Shown here: piece by piece, positions 17,465 through 26,425 of the stretch
Numbering within the stretch: position 1 is the first letter of the stretch
How the letters are laid out: each line of letters begins with the position of its first letter
NCBI GenBank assembly: GCA_024642665.1
Contig: JAHEAR010000007.1
Coordinates: 37,942 to 89,200, forward strand
From: Bacteroidota bacterium
GTDB lineage: Bacteria > Bacteroidota > Bacteroidia > Chitinophagales > Saprospiraceae
Direction: 5' to 3'
Length of the DNA stretch: 51,259 nucleotides
Translations under genes and position numbers: made by a program
The notes under the pieces: model-generated
The model's input: only the letters and a program-made list of their open reading frames with translations
Database searches by the model: none
Told to the model about the DNA's origin: nothing

Positions 17465-19360
17465 TTAATACGAACGAACATCAAGCCCTTCCATATAATT
17501 GACAAAGGCTTTGTTCACTACTTTATTTCCTCCCGGTGTCGGGTAGTCCCCTGAAAAATACCAATCACCTGTATCGTTTGGACAGGAGGCATGCAGGCCT
17601 TCCAATGTTTGATAGATGACTTTAACTTCTACCGGTAAATCTTTTGGGGAAACGATTTGTGCTATACGTTCAGAAATTTCTTCAGGAGTTACTTCTGAAT
17701 ATAGCGATTTCAATTCGTTTTTTATTTCTTCCTTCGGCAATTCCAATTGGGCTTTGCATCGCTCATAGCATTCCTGCATAAGGGATTCCTGCCCTCGCTC
17801 TTTGAGAATATCAACCAATCCTTTGAAGGCAATAAATTCATTCATCTTTGACATATCGATTCCATAGCAATCAGGATATCGAATTTGTGGGGCACTGCTG
17901 ACGACAATAATTCTTTTTGGTTTCAATCTAAGCGATACCATTCGAATGATCGAATCCCGCAATGTCGTCCCTCTGACAATAGAATCATCCATCAACACCA
18001 GTGTGTCGATTCCATTTCTAATGATCCCATAGGTGACATCATAGACATGGGATACCATTTCATGGCGTGTATCAGAATTGGCTATAAACGTTCTTAGTTT
18101 TTCATCCTTATTCGCCAGCTTTTCAATGCGCGGTGCCTTCGCCATCAGGGCATGGATATCTTTACCACTCATTTTACCTCCGGCAGCAATGATTTGATCT
18201 GCTTTTATTTTATTGTAGGCCTCATGCAATCCTTCCATCAGTCCGTAAAATGCACCTTCTGCTGTATTGGGAACATACGTAAAGACAGTATCCTCAAAAT
18301 TGTAATCTACTGCTTTCAGTATGGGCTCCACAAGATGTTTGCCGAGATTTTTTCGCTCGACATAAATATCCTTGTCTGAGCCACGGCTGAAATATATTCT
18401 TTCAAAAGAGCAGCTGCGCTTTTTGCCGGGTTTAGTAAAGGGAACGACTTCGTGTCCCCCATTCTTTTTAATAATTAACGCATGACCCGGTTTGAGCTCC
18501 TGGATAAATTTAGCGCTGACATTAAGGGTAGTCTGCAACGCGGGGCGTTCAGAGGCTGCAGCGATGATCTCGTCATCTGCATAAAAAAAGCAAGGGCGAA
18601 TACCATTAGGGTCTCTCATGATAAATGCATCACCATGCCCTATCATCCCCGCCATAACATACCCACCATCGAATTTGCGACATGCATTTTTGAGCACCCG
18701 CTGGACGTCCATATTTTCAGTGATCATTTCTGTGATCTGCTCATTACCGGCGCCATCGTGTTTATACCATTTAAACAGCCGTTCAACTTCTGCATCAATG
18801 AAATGACCGATTTTTTCTAAGACCGTAACGGTATCTGATCGTTCTTTTGGATATTGACCCAGTTGAACAAGTTCGTCAAATAGTTCATCAACATTTGTCA
18901 GGTTAAAATTGCCGGCCAGGACAAGATTTCTGGTAATCCAGTTATTTAAACGGACAAATGGATGACAGGTTTCAATGGAATTGTCACCATGCGTTCCATA
19001 TCGGAGGTGTCCCATAAGGACTTCACCGGTATAGGGTTTATTGGTTTTAAGCCATTCACCATCTTTTAATTGTTCCGGTGTGCAGTCTTCAAAGTGGGTA
19101 AAAATGCCCTGGAAAACCTCTTTCAGGTATTGACTGCCATTGCTGCGTTTTCGGCTGATATATCGAGTCCCGGGTGAAGGATTTAGCTTAATAGTGGCGA
19201 CCCCGGCACCATCCTGACCACGATTACGCATTTTCTGCAGGAGCAGTTGCATGGTATAGAGTCCGTGGAGAGCAGTCCCATACTTATCCTGGTAATGCTG
19301 CAGCGGTTTGAGAAGCCGGATTAGTGCGATACCGCACTCATGTTTGATTTGATCACTCAT
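17465..19360 (-). CDS. Amidophosphoribosyltransferase family protein (PurF-like, long form)
   Basis: 631 aa, against about 470-510 for canonical PurF. An N-terminal class II glutaminase domain begins at Cys9 (HECGIALIRL), with RNRGQDGAG and RYGTHGDNS. The C-terminal phosphoribosyltransferase domain carries the PRPP loop VLMDDSIVRGTT. Canonical PurF makes phosphoribosylamine from PRPP and glutamine, the first purine step. Here the oxyanion-loop HNGNLTN is altered to GNFNLTN, and there are insertions around the glutaminase domain and C-terminus. From memory, Bacteroidota carry this long form besides an ordinary PurF, so it may be a paralogue with a shifted role. No other purF is in the window. 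It starts the operon with mutL. Confidence 0.85.
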   Translation of the reverse strand: MSDQIKHECGIALIRLLKPLQHYQDKYGTALHGLYTMQLLLQKMRNRGQDGAGVATIKLNPSPGTRYISRKRSNGSQYLKEVFQGIFTHFEDCTPEQLKDGEWLKTNKPYTGEVLMGHLRYGTHGDNSIETCHPFVRLNNWITRNLVLAGNFNLTNVDELFDELVQLGQYPKERSDTVTVLEKIGHFIDAEVERLFKWYKHDGAGNEQITEMITENMDVQRVLKNACRKFDGGYVMAGMIGHGDAFIMRDPNGIRPCFFYADDEIIAAASERPALQTTLNVSAKFIQELKPGHALIIKKNGGHEVVPFTKPGKKRSCSFERIYFSRGSDKDIYVERKNLGKHLVEPILKAVDYNFEDTVFTYVPNTAEGAFYGLMEGLHEAYNKIKADQIIAAGGKMSGKDIHALMAKAPRIEKLANKDEKLRTFIANSDTRHEMVSHVYDVTYGIIRNGIDTLVLMDDSIVRGTTLRDSIIRMVSLRLKPKRIIVVSSAPQIRYPDCYGIDMSKMNEFIAFKGLVDILKERGQESLMQECYERCKAQLELPKEEIKNELKSLYSEVTPEEISERIAQIVSPKDLPVEVKVIYQTLEGLHASCPNDTGDWYFSGDYPTPGGNKVVNKAFVNYMEGLDVRSY

Positions 19361-19379
19361 GAGGTTGAAAAAGAAGGGG

Positions 19380-19387
19380 CAAAAATA
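19380..19387 (-). promoter_or_regulatory. Putative -7 promoter box of the PurF-like/mutL operon
   Basis: Minus-strand TATTTTTG matches TAnnTTTG, 20 bp before the ATG at 19360. No good -33 TTTG is seen. Confidence 0.4.
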
Positions 19388-19462
19388 CAGTTTTTTAACT
19401 CCCTTTGTTTGGAAAGTACATTCAACAATACGATATCGATTAAGTTTATTAGGATACCGGTA

Positions 19463-20716
19463 TTAAACTGCTTTCATGATATAGGCACAAATTAATGCGC
19501 CATAGGTGCCCATAGCGTATCCCAATACGGCCAAAAGAACCCCCACAGGGGCCAATGACGGGCTAAAGGCAGAAGCAACTACCGGAGCAGAGGCCGCACC
19601 GCCTATATTGGCCTGGGAGCCCACTGCTACAAAGAAGAATGGCGCTTTAATGAGTTTGGCCACAATAATCATAATGGAAGCATGAATGATCATCCAGATG
19701 ATTCCAATAGCAAAGAGTCCAAGATTATCGAACACCTCCGCCAGGTTCATTTTCATTCCGATGGTGGCTACCAGGATATAGATAAAGACGGATCCCCATT
19801 TTGAGGCACCAACGCCCTCCAGTTTGCGGAACTTTGTAAAAGAGATAATCAATCCATAACTCGTCGAGATCAAAACAATCCAGAAAAAACCGCTGATGAT
19901 AGATTCAAGCCTTAGTGATTTTAAGGTGGGTTCGAAACGCTGCAGGAGTGGTACAATCAGATCAGATCCCCAATGGGATAAAGCGACCCCCCCGAAGGCC
20001 ACAGCCAGCAATTTAAACATATCCAAAGTGGAAGGGATCTTTTCTATGCTTGCCCGATAATCATTTATCTTTTTCTTGAGGCTTTCAATAGCCGACGTAT
20101 CTGCTTTCAGCCATTTATCTATGCGGGCCGTAACATGGTCATTGGCCCCATATAATAAAAAAGCCATCCATATATTGGCGACTACTACGTCTACGACCAC
20201 CATGGTACCGAACAAACTATCCTGTACATCAAATATTTCTTTCATGGCGGCCTGGTTGGCTCCACCTCCAATCCAGCTCCCTGCGATCGTACTCAATCCG
20301 CGCCATAATTCCTCCGGAGAAGCCCCGATGACATCGGGGAATAACCAAGTGGTAGCCAGTAGTGCAATTGGCCCCCCCAGAATAATACCTGCCGTTGCCG
20401 TAAAAAACATAATCAATGCTTTTGGTCCAAGGCCAAAAACACCCTTCAAATCAATACTTAAACAGAATAATATAAGTGAGGCAGGCAGAAAATAACGGGA
20501 AGCAATAAAGTAGAGATTACTTTCTTCCCCGGAAATTAAACCTAATGGCCAATTCATCAGGGCTGGTACAAAATAACACAGAAGTAAAGCAGGTATGTAA
20601 GTGTAAAATTTTTTCCAGAAAGGATGCTCAGAATGGGCTGTATAAAAAATTCCGGCGAGAGCACATATCAGTAAGCCGAAGACTACGGCGTCATTTGTAA
20701 AAAGTGGATAATTCAT
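19463..20716 (-). CDS. DUF819 family integral membrane protein
   Basis: Polytopic membrane protein of 417 aa with about ten or more hydrophobic helices. The best start is the ATG at 20716 (MNYPLFTNDAVVFG); a TTG nine bases upstream is less likely. Family-like features are the early FTNDAVVFGLL segment, SIDLKGVFGLGPKAL, the Gly-rich GSWIGGGANQAAM and the C-terminal SQANIGGAASAPVVASAF. The two related Gly/Ala-rich re-entrant-like segments suggest a transporter. The DUF819 (YjcL-like) family has no firmly established substrate that I know of. It is a single gene between the PurF-like operon and a long repeat-rich gap. Confidence 0.85.
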   Translation of the reverse strand: MNYPLFTNDAVVFGLLICALAGIFYTAHSEHPFWKKFYTYIPALLLCYFVPALMNWPLGLISGEESNLYFIASRYFLPASLILFCLSIDLKGVFGLGPKALIMFFTATAGIILGGPIALLATTWLFPDVIGASPEELWRGLSTIAGSWIGGGANQAAMKEIFDVQDSLFGTMVVVDVVVANIWMAFLLYGANDHVTARIDKWLKADTSAIESLKKKINDYRASIEKIPSTLDMFKLLAVAFGGVALSHWGSDLIVPLLQRFEPTLKSLRLESIISGFFWIVLISTSYGLIISFTKFRKLEGVGASKWGSVFIYILVATIGMKMNLAEVFDNLGLFAIGIIWMIIHASIMIIVAKLIKAPFFFVAVGSQANIGGAASAPVVASAFSPSLAPVGVLLAVLGYAMGTYGALICAYIMKAV

Positions 20717-20736
20717 AGCAGCCAAGATAATTATTT

Positions 20737-20744
20737 CAAATATA
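20737..20744 (-). promoter_or_regulatory. Putative -7 promoter box of the DUF819 gene
   Basis: Minus-strand TATATTTG matches TAnnTTTG about 20 bp before the ATG at 20716. The place for a -33 element is occupied by the GACCTGAGACTTGGA tandem repeat. Confidence 0.4.
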
Positions 20745-20747
20745 AGA

Positions 20748-20822
20748 ACCTGAGACTTGGAGACCTGAGACTTGGAGACCTGAGACTTGGAGACCAGGGA
20801 CCTAGGACTTATGGACCTAAGT
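20748..20822. repeat. 15-bp tandem repeat GACCTGAGACTTGGA
   Basis: Three near-perfect tandem copies of a 15-bp unit that can be read as 7+8 nt words, followed by decayed copies (GGACCTAGGACTT). On the opposite strand the words are CCAAGTC and CAGGTCT, the same vocabulary as the arrays at 14920-14990, 29955-29985 and 51223-51240. Confidence 0.85.
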
Positions 20823-21033
20823 CAGCTTTGATTAAATTACCTACTTACTACTCACCACATCACTCACACCTAACGGATGTGATCTACGCTGAGCTCCGAT
20901 TTTCACTTTTCACTTAAATAGGGATAATAGGCTAAATTTTCTCACTTTATAATTTCCATAACGAGGATAACCTCATAACCCCAATATCCTTCCTTTGGTC
21001 GCCATTTCCGACAGATCGGAATTGGCGGCGGCG

Positions 21034-21123
21034 ACTAACCATTTAACCTTATTTCTGAAACTAAACTTCCTCAACAACAAGAGCCTACGGCGCTTCGTGC
21101 TCAACCCTCTCAACGCATCAACT
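21034..21123 (-). repeat. Dispersed GTTTAG hairpin element, copy 4 (inverted)
   Basis: Read on the minus strand: a GTTGAGAGGGTTGAG arm, GCGCCGTAGGCTC core, GTTGAGGAAGTTTAG arm, then TTTCAGAAATAAGG and TTAAATGGTTAG. The tail is almost identical to copy 3. Confidence 0.75.
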
Positions 21124-21139
21124 ATCATGAAATTAGCAT

Positions 21140-21175
21140 AAAAAAAAGGGGTACCAAGCTAGCACCTGGCACCCC
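21140..21175 (-). terminator. Intrinsic terminator with no visible upstream gene
   Basis: On the minus strand GGGGTGCCA pairs with TGGTACCCC (one mismatch) and is followed by eight T residues. It would stop a minus-strand transcript coming from 21180-21640, where no gene is visible. On the plus strand there is no U run, so it does not serve a plus-strand gene. Confidence 0.6.
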
Positions 21176-21639
21176 AAAAACCCCAAAAAACCAATTGAAA
21201 ACTATATCTATAAACTGTTATGAAAACAGGGTATATTTTTCCGAGTCGCGAATTTACAATATAAACAACCTATATAGGTGTTACGTTTAGAGGGATTATT
21301 ATTTTTTATCCTTTGATAACAAAATATGACCTTTTATGGTTAAAATAGTGCAAATGATAAGATGTCAATATGCTGTTAATGTCAAAGTAAATAATATCCC
21401 AACGAATTGAATTTGATTTGGGTAGTTTGACAAAAAAGCAACCGGTATTAACGCAAGAATTCAAGGCTAAATTTTTATTTAGGGGTGTTTAGTTTACTTT
21501 TAATCTTCCGCAAACCACATAAACTAATTCCTATATAGTATCAAAAACGTATCATCCGTACTATTCGTTTCTAATATACGGCATTTACAATGATTACCGG
21601 CAAAATATTTCAGTCATCAATTAATTAACAGAATTTAGT

Positions 21640-22995
21640 ATGTCTAAGGTAAAGACAAGGTATATATGTTCCAGTTGCGGAGCCACAGCTTCAGGATGGA
21701 TGGGTAAATGCCCTGAGTGCAATGAATGGGATACGATGACCGAAGAGGTAATAGGAACCATCAAGGGAAATAAAGGCAAAACTACGAATGGAGAGGTAGC
21801 CAAACCGACTTTGCTTTCTGAAATCAGTGAAGCAGATGAAATGCGGGTACAAATTGGCGATCCTGAGCTGGAAAGAGTTTTAGGGGGTGGAGTTGTTCCA
21901 GGATCGGTGATATTGCTCGCCGGTGAGCCCGGTGCCGGCAAATCAACGCTTCTGTTGCAAATGGCTGGTTATAAAAACCTTAACCTGCTCTATATCTCCG
22001 GTGAGGAGAGCCCTTCCCAAATAAAGATGAGAGCTTCCCGGCTTGGGTTGAAAGGAGAGAAATGTCATATTCTTGCAGAAACAGATCTCACTCGAATTGT
22101 AGACACTATCTCCACTATCAACTCCGGTATTGTCATTATCGATTCAATCCAGACAATGTTCTCACCGGAATTGGAATCTGTACCCGGTTCAGTCAGCCAG
22201 ATACGAGAATGCAGCTATCGGCTACAGCAATTAGGGAAGGCCACAGGTACAACGATTATTCTGGTTGGTCATATCACAAAGGAAGGCGATATCGCCGGAC
22301 CAAAATTGATGGAACATATCGTGGATGTTGTCCTTCATCTGGAAGGAGACAGACAGTATAATTTTCGAATGTTGCGCTGTATCAAAAACAGATTTGGATC
22401 AACACGCGAAATTGGAATTTATGAGATGAAGGGGCTGGGGCTTATTCCAGTGGAAAACCCGTCTGAATGGTTGATTCCGGCGGACCATAATCATCGTGCT
22501 TCCGGCTCATGTATTGCATTGGTTTGTGAAGGGTTCAGACCTTTTTTGATTGAGACACAAGCGTTGGTGAGTACAGCGGTTTATGGGACAGCACAGCGAT
22601 CTACGTCCGGGTATGACACCAGAAGACTTCATCTGATGTTAGCCGTGCTTGAGAAGCGATGTGGATTTTTCTTCGGAAATCAGGATGTATTCATTAATGT
22701 AGCAGGCGGGCTTAGAGTCTCAGAACCGGCGATAGATCTATCGCTGGCTGTAGCGCTTGTATCCTCGCTGCAGGATATCCCGGTTTCAAGAGATATATGT
22801 TTTGCTGGTGAAGTCGGGCTTTCAGGAGAAATCAGGCCTATCCAGCAATTGGATAAACGGATTGCAGAAGCTACGCGGTTGGGCTATAAGAAAATCTATA
22901 TACCAGTTTCCCCGAATGTGGATATTCCAAAATCAAATACAACCGTTGTACAGGTTCGGTTGTTAACAGAGATGTTCGAACAGTTGTTTGGCTAA
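21640..22995 (+). CDS. radA: DNA repair protein RadA
   Basis: RecA-related ATPase that drives branch migration of recombination intermediates. 451 aa, the usual length. The N-terminal C4 zinc finger uses Cys10, Cys13, Cys24 and Cys27. Walker A is GEPGAGKST (95-103). The RadA-specific KNRFG motif lies at about residue 250 (RCIKNRFGSTRE). The C-terminal Lon-protease-like domain ends with a QLDKRIAEATRLGYKKIYIP segment. The ATG at 21640 begins directly with the zinc-finger region. It is followed 38 bp later by the DCC protein gene, possibly co-transcribed. Confidence 0.97.
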   Translation: MSKVKTRYICSSCGATASGWMGKCPECNEWDTMTEEVIGTIKGNKGKTTNGEVAKPTLLSEISEADEMRVQIGDPELERVLGGGVVPGSVILLAGEPGAGKSTLLLQMAGYKNLNLLYISGEESPSQIKMRASRLGLKGEKCHILAETDLTRIVDTISTINSGIVIIDSIQTMFSPELESVPGSVSQIRECSYRLQQLGKATGTTIILVGHITKEGDIAGPKLMEHIVDVVLHLEGDRQYNFRMLRCIKNRFGSTREIGIYEMKGLGLIPVENPSEWLIPADHNHRASGSCIALVCEGFRPFLIETQALVSTAVYGTAQRSTSGYDTRRLHLMLAVLEKRCGFFFGNQDVFINVAGGLRVSEPAIDLSLAVALVSSLQDIPVSRDICFAGEVGLSGEIRPIQQLDKRIAEATRLGYKKIYIPVSPNVDIPKSNTTVVQVRLLTEMFEQLFG

Positions 22996-23033
22996 ATGGC
23001 CATATAGCAATTGTACAGACCCAATTTGTATTT

Positions 23034-23423
23034 ATGAAAATCATATTCTTTGATGGTAATTGTCCGATGTGTCACTCCTGGGTGAAGCGGATCATCCGAT
23101 GGGATAAACAAAGGATCTTTATGTTTTCACCCTTGGAAGGAGAAGAAGCACAAAAGAAATTATTGCCATTACTGCCAAATTATATTGAAGAAGATACGAT
23201 TGTATTTTATGATGAGGGTAAGGTGTATTTACGCAGTGATGCTGCTTTGCAAATTTTTAATCATTTGGGTTTCCCCTTTCTCCTACTGTCACCCGGAAAG
23301 ATTATTCCACAAAATCTAAGAGATAGTGTTTATCGATGGGTGGCAAATCGAAGATATAAGTTTGGTGCGCGGTATGATGCTTGTCCGGTGCCTCCTGCTG
23401 AATGGAAGAATCGATTTATTTAA
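23034..23423 (+). CDS. Thiol-disulfide oxidoreductase, DCC family (DUF393)
   Basis: Small protein of 129 aa, the usual size for DUF393. The name-giving DxxCxxC motif is present as DGNCPMC (residues 7-13), followed by the family WD (IIRWDK) and the C-terminal region with RYDACPVPP. The CxxC-containing domain is thioredoxin-like, and partners are unknown. It follows radA and converges on the esterase gene with seven bases between stops. Confidence 0.9.
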   Translation: MKIIFFDGNCPMCHSWVKRIIRWDKQRIFMFSPLEGEEAQKKLLPLLPNYIEEDTIVFYDEGKVYLRSDAALQIFNHLGFPFLLLSPGKIIPQNLRDSVYRWVANRRYKFGARYDACPVPPAEWKNRFI

Positions 23424-23430
23424 CGCTGAT

Positions 23431-24408
23431 TTATTTTTCTGGAATTTTCATGGCGTCCATGCTTTTGATGTAAGCCAAAATATAGTCTCGATATATGCAA
23501 TCGTTCTGTTTGCTGAGTTTCGTCCACAGACTATTGTGCGTTTCGTTATGACAATTTAGTACCTGAAAATTATCCCTTCCCAAGTCCTTTAAAGCTTGTT
23601 CAAAGAGGGTAGTATACTGATAAGTCTCACTTTCTGAAATAAGCAGCATCGGGGTGTGAAAAGTTTCTATAAAAGTCATGGGTGAGGCCGCCACTTGTTC
23701 TTCATACGTAGTACCGAAAACAGGGTTGATATGATTTTCCAGATAGCTTGAGTCTTCCTCTATCAGTGACTGTCGGTAGTGTGGAATATCAAATCCGCCG
23801 GCTACCGGAACAATTGCTCTGATGTCCTCTGTAGAAAGTCCGACATCTTCCAGGAACTTTCCATTTGACGCCAGCATTGCGGAAAGATGTGCGCCGGAAG
23901 AATAGCCCCCCACAAAGATATTTTTCTTTGAATAGCCATACACATCGGCGTGATCATAGACCCATCGGAATGCATGCGCAAGATCAATCACATGCGCCGG
24001 ATATTGGACACCCTCGTACACTTTTGTTTTACCTAATAATTGGGGACTCAACCGATGACCGACAGATACCATGAGGATTCCCTGACGGGCTAAAGCCCTG
24101 CACAAATCCATTTCTTTGTGACGATCCACATACGCCCAGGCACCTCCACCGATCCACATAAATACAGGAGGACTTTCAACACCTTCCGGGATGATAAGAT
24201 TGACTTGCGTGCGCTCTGAATCAAATGCCGGATCATCGTAATACGATAGGTTATTGATTTCTTTGATTGGATAGGGTTTGCTTGCCTGGGCAAATATTTG
24301 GACTGATCCCAAGATCAGAATAATACAAAAAAGGATTATGCTTAAGACTTTTAAATAGTGGGAAATGCTAAAACAATTCATCTGCTGAAAGTTAGGTGAT
24401 TGATTCAT
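23431..24408 (-). CDS. Secreted alpha/beta hydrolase (carboxylesterase-like)
   Basis: 325 aa. An N-terminal signal peptide (hydrophobic residues 20-39, VLSIILFCIILILGSVQIFA) is followed directly by Gln41 at the predicted cleavage site. The hydrolase core shows an oxyanion motif WIGGGAW (HGGGW-like, first residue changed), the nucleophile elbow GGYSSGAH with the catalytic Ser at about residue 170, an Asp/Glu region near LLISESE and a terminal His in CHNETHN. This is the BD-FAE/acetyl-esterase-like subgroup, so ester hydrolysis is likely. The exact substrate is unknown. It starts at the far end of a 250-bp gap from the amine oxidase gene and probably has its own promoter. Confidence 0.88.
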   Translation of the reverse strand: MNQSPNFQQMNCFSISHYLKVLSIILFCIILILGSVQIFAQASKPYPIKEINNLSYYDDPAFDSERTQVNLIIPEGVESPPVFMWIGGGAWAYVDRHKEMDLCRALARQGILMVSVGHRLSPQLLGKTKVYEGVQYPAHVIDLAHAFRWVYDHADVYGYSKKNIFVGGYSSGAHLSAMLASNGKFLEDVGLSTEDIRAIVPVAGGFDIPHYRQSLIEEDSSYLENHINPVFGTTYEEQVAASPMTFIETFHTPMLLISESETYQYTTLFEQALKDLGRDNFQVLNCHNETHNSLWTKLSKQNDCIYRDYILAYIKSMDAMKIPEK

Positions 24409-24658
24409 TGAGAAATTAAACTTAGTGTTTGATTCATCACCCTGGAATTAAATTCTTTTAAACGCGTCAGATCTTAGACGAATGGGAATTACATTTCATT
24501 CCTAACTAGCATAGTATGGTGAAATGGGACTTGAACTTTAAAACGGTAGGTTGACACCAGTTTAATAAAAAGCAGACAGTTGCCGAGCATGCTGCAGCAA
24601 CGTACTGTGTTTGTTTTTGATCGGGCGTTTATCAGCCTCCTGAACCTTTACAAAATGA

Positions 24659-26257
24659 TTAATCCAGCCTTTTTAGAATTTCCTCTGCTGCTTCTCTACC
24701 ACTCTGGGCGGCACCATTCATGAAACCGGCATAGGCACCACCACAATGCTCTCCGGCAAAAAGTATATTACCAACCGGCATTTGTTCTGCACCGGAGATG
24801 CTTGTAAACTGCCCTTTGGTATAGCAACTATAACTTCCCAGATTGAAGGGATAAGAAGGCCAGTGCATGCGAGCAACTTTTCCATTAAATTGCTCTTCAG
24901 CGCCGGGATATATTTTTTCCCATAAGGGCAGATATTTATTTTTTTGGAATTCTGGTGTGCCCTCTCCGGCCTTCATGCCCTTCTCACCACCAAAGAGTAT
25001 GGACAGACCGGCAGGCTCGTCAGCTTTATTTTGCAATTGTGCATTATCCCATCCGTTCGGGATTCCTGTGTCACTGTACACTAAGCCGCCGTATCCTTGC
25101 TTTCTCCAAAAATGGGATTTCATACCCAGCATCAGTTTCGCATTTGTACCATAACCCAGGGTGTCAATACATTTGCGTTTTACTTCCGGCATATCAATAG
25201 GCATAGTGATCGCACGCAATCTGGTGAAGGGTAGTGCAAGAATGACATAATCTGCAGTCACCACATCACTCTTACCGGCAAAATGAAGTTGGTAGGTCTC
25301 GTCGTCTTGACGAAGAGACTCCAGCGAGTGATTTATTTGAATGTCCTCAGCATATTTTTTTGCGAGCGCATCAACGATGGTTTGATTGCCCCCTTTTGCT
25401 TTGTATCGTTCATCACTATCCCCGAAGAAAGAAAGAGCACCTTCACTGGTATCAGCTGAAATGAGGAGCGTAAGATTTAAGCTGGATTGATCTTTAGGAG
25501 AACGACCGTATTCTGATTCATAGGCCATTTCGAGCATTCGTTTGATCCAGCCTTTGGCGCCTATCTTTTTCAGGTATTTGGATAGACTCATGTTATCCAG
25601 TTCAATAATAAATGGATCCGTCGTGGTATAGGAAATATCGCCATCGAGTTTATTCATATCGGCTTGCATCCGAGGGGCGAAAGTCCGAAATCCATCGACC
25701 ACTTCTTCCATGGTCCGGTGCTTCCCTTCGAAGTAAAAGGCCTCTGCTTCCAGTTCAGCTTCACTTTCCTGCTGATAATCAATAAGCTCTATATTGAACT
25801 CATCCGCCAACGCCCACATATCGGCATGATCTGTGTCGATAAACTCTCCACCAAATTCCGTCCAGGTGCCTTTTCCCATAGCTTCCTGCACCGTAAACAT
25901 GCGACCACCGGTTCGTCCGCTGGCTTCATAAATGGTACCGGTCAGGTTATTTTTTTTCAAGATATGCAGCGCGTGTAAGCCGGCTATCCCACCACCGATG
26001 ATAGCAATTCGTGGTGGGGACCCGCCTAAAAATGGCCGTAAAAATGATTTTGACGAATTGATTAATAGCCCCGGTGTAATGGCTCCTCCAATCATTACTT
26101 TTCCGGTATTCTTTAGAAAATTTCTGCGTTGGTTGATGGCCTCCTGGGCCTGACTGATCACTTCAGCGGTATCGATGTGCTGCTCTTCGGCTCGAAGTGC
26201 CAACGTGAAGGCTTTTCGGATCGAGGAGAAAAAGGGTGTACGAACGGTTTTTTTCAT
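24659..26257 (-). CDS. Tat-exported flavin-containing amine oxidase
   Basis: 532 aa FAD-dependent amine oxidase. About 40 charged residues precede a twin-arginine motif (NQRRNFLKNTG, Arg44-Arg45) and a hydrophobic stretch, so the protein is probably exported folded with its FAD. The dinucleotide-binding motif is IAIIGGGIAGLHAL (85-98), then EASGRTGGRM. The C-terminal FAD motif is ILFAGEHCGGAYAGFMNGA. The family oxidises primary or secondary amines or L-amino acids to imines with H2O2. Its nearest relatives appear to be monoamine/L-amino-acid oxidases. Lying next to the epimerase-DUF1611-PLP set, an amino-acid substrate is plausible but is inference. Confidence 0.9.
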   Translation of the reverse strand: MKKTVRTPFFSSIRKAFTLALRAEEQHIDTAEVISQAQEAINQRRNFLKNTGKVMIGGAITPGLLINSSKSFLRPFLGGSPPRIAIIGGGIAGLHALHILKKNNLTGTIYEASGRTGGRMFTVQEAMGKGTWTEFGGEFIDTDHADMWALADEFNIELIDYQQESEAELEAEAFYFEGKHRTMEEVVDGFRTFAPRMQADMNKLDGDISYTTTDPFIIELDNMSLSKYLKKIGAKGWIKRMLEMAYESEYGRSPKDQSSLNLTLLISADTSEGALSFFGDSDERYKAKGGNQTIVDALAKKYAEDIQINHSLESLRQDDETYQLHFAGKSDVVTADYVILALPFTRLRAITMPIDMPEVKRKCIDTLGYGTNAKLMLGMKSHFWRKQGYGGLVYSDTGIPNGWDNAQLQNKADEPAGLSILFGGEKGMKAGEGTPEFQKNKYLPLWEKIYPGAEEQFNGKVARMHWPSYPFNLGSYSCYTKGQFTSISGAEQMPVGNILFAGEHCGGAYAGFMNGAAQSGREAAEEILKRLD

Positions 26258-26425
26258 TTGGTTTTATTTAAATGGGTTAAATCGAAGTACCAAAGAGGTA
26301 AGTAAACACCAATTGGATTTTTCTCTGGTATGACTCTAAATTTAATCAATTCCCTGAATAGAAAAAGCCAATTATTTTCACAGACCTAAATCATCCATGT
26401 GGGGTACTTCTGCCGGAACTGATTA

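Larger units (their letters stand above)
20823..21639. other. Long non-coding gap upstream of radA
   Basis: No credible gene in this stretch. It holds CACTCAC-like words (about 20843-20870), TTTTCAC heptamers (about 20900-20917), the palindrome TTCCGA-CAGA-TCGGAA (21006-21021), inverted copy 4 of the dispersed element (21034-21123), a minus-strand terminator (21140-21175) and about 450 bp of very AT-rich sequence without an open frame above 15 codons. I could not find a clear TAnnTTTG promoter for radA or for a minus-strand RNA. Confidence 0.6.
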
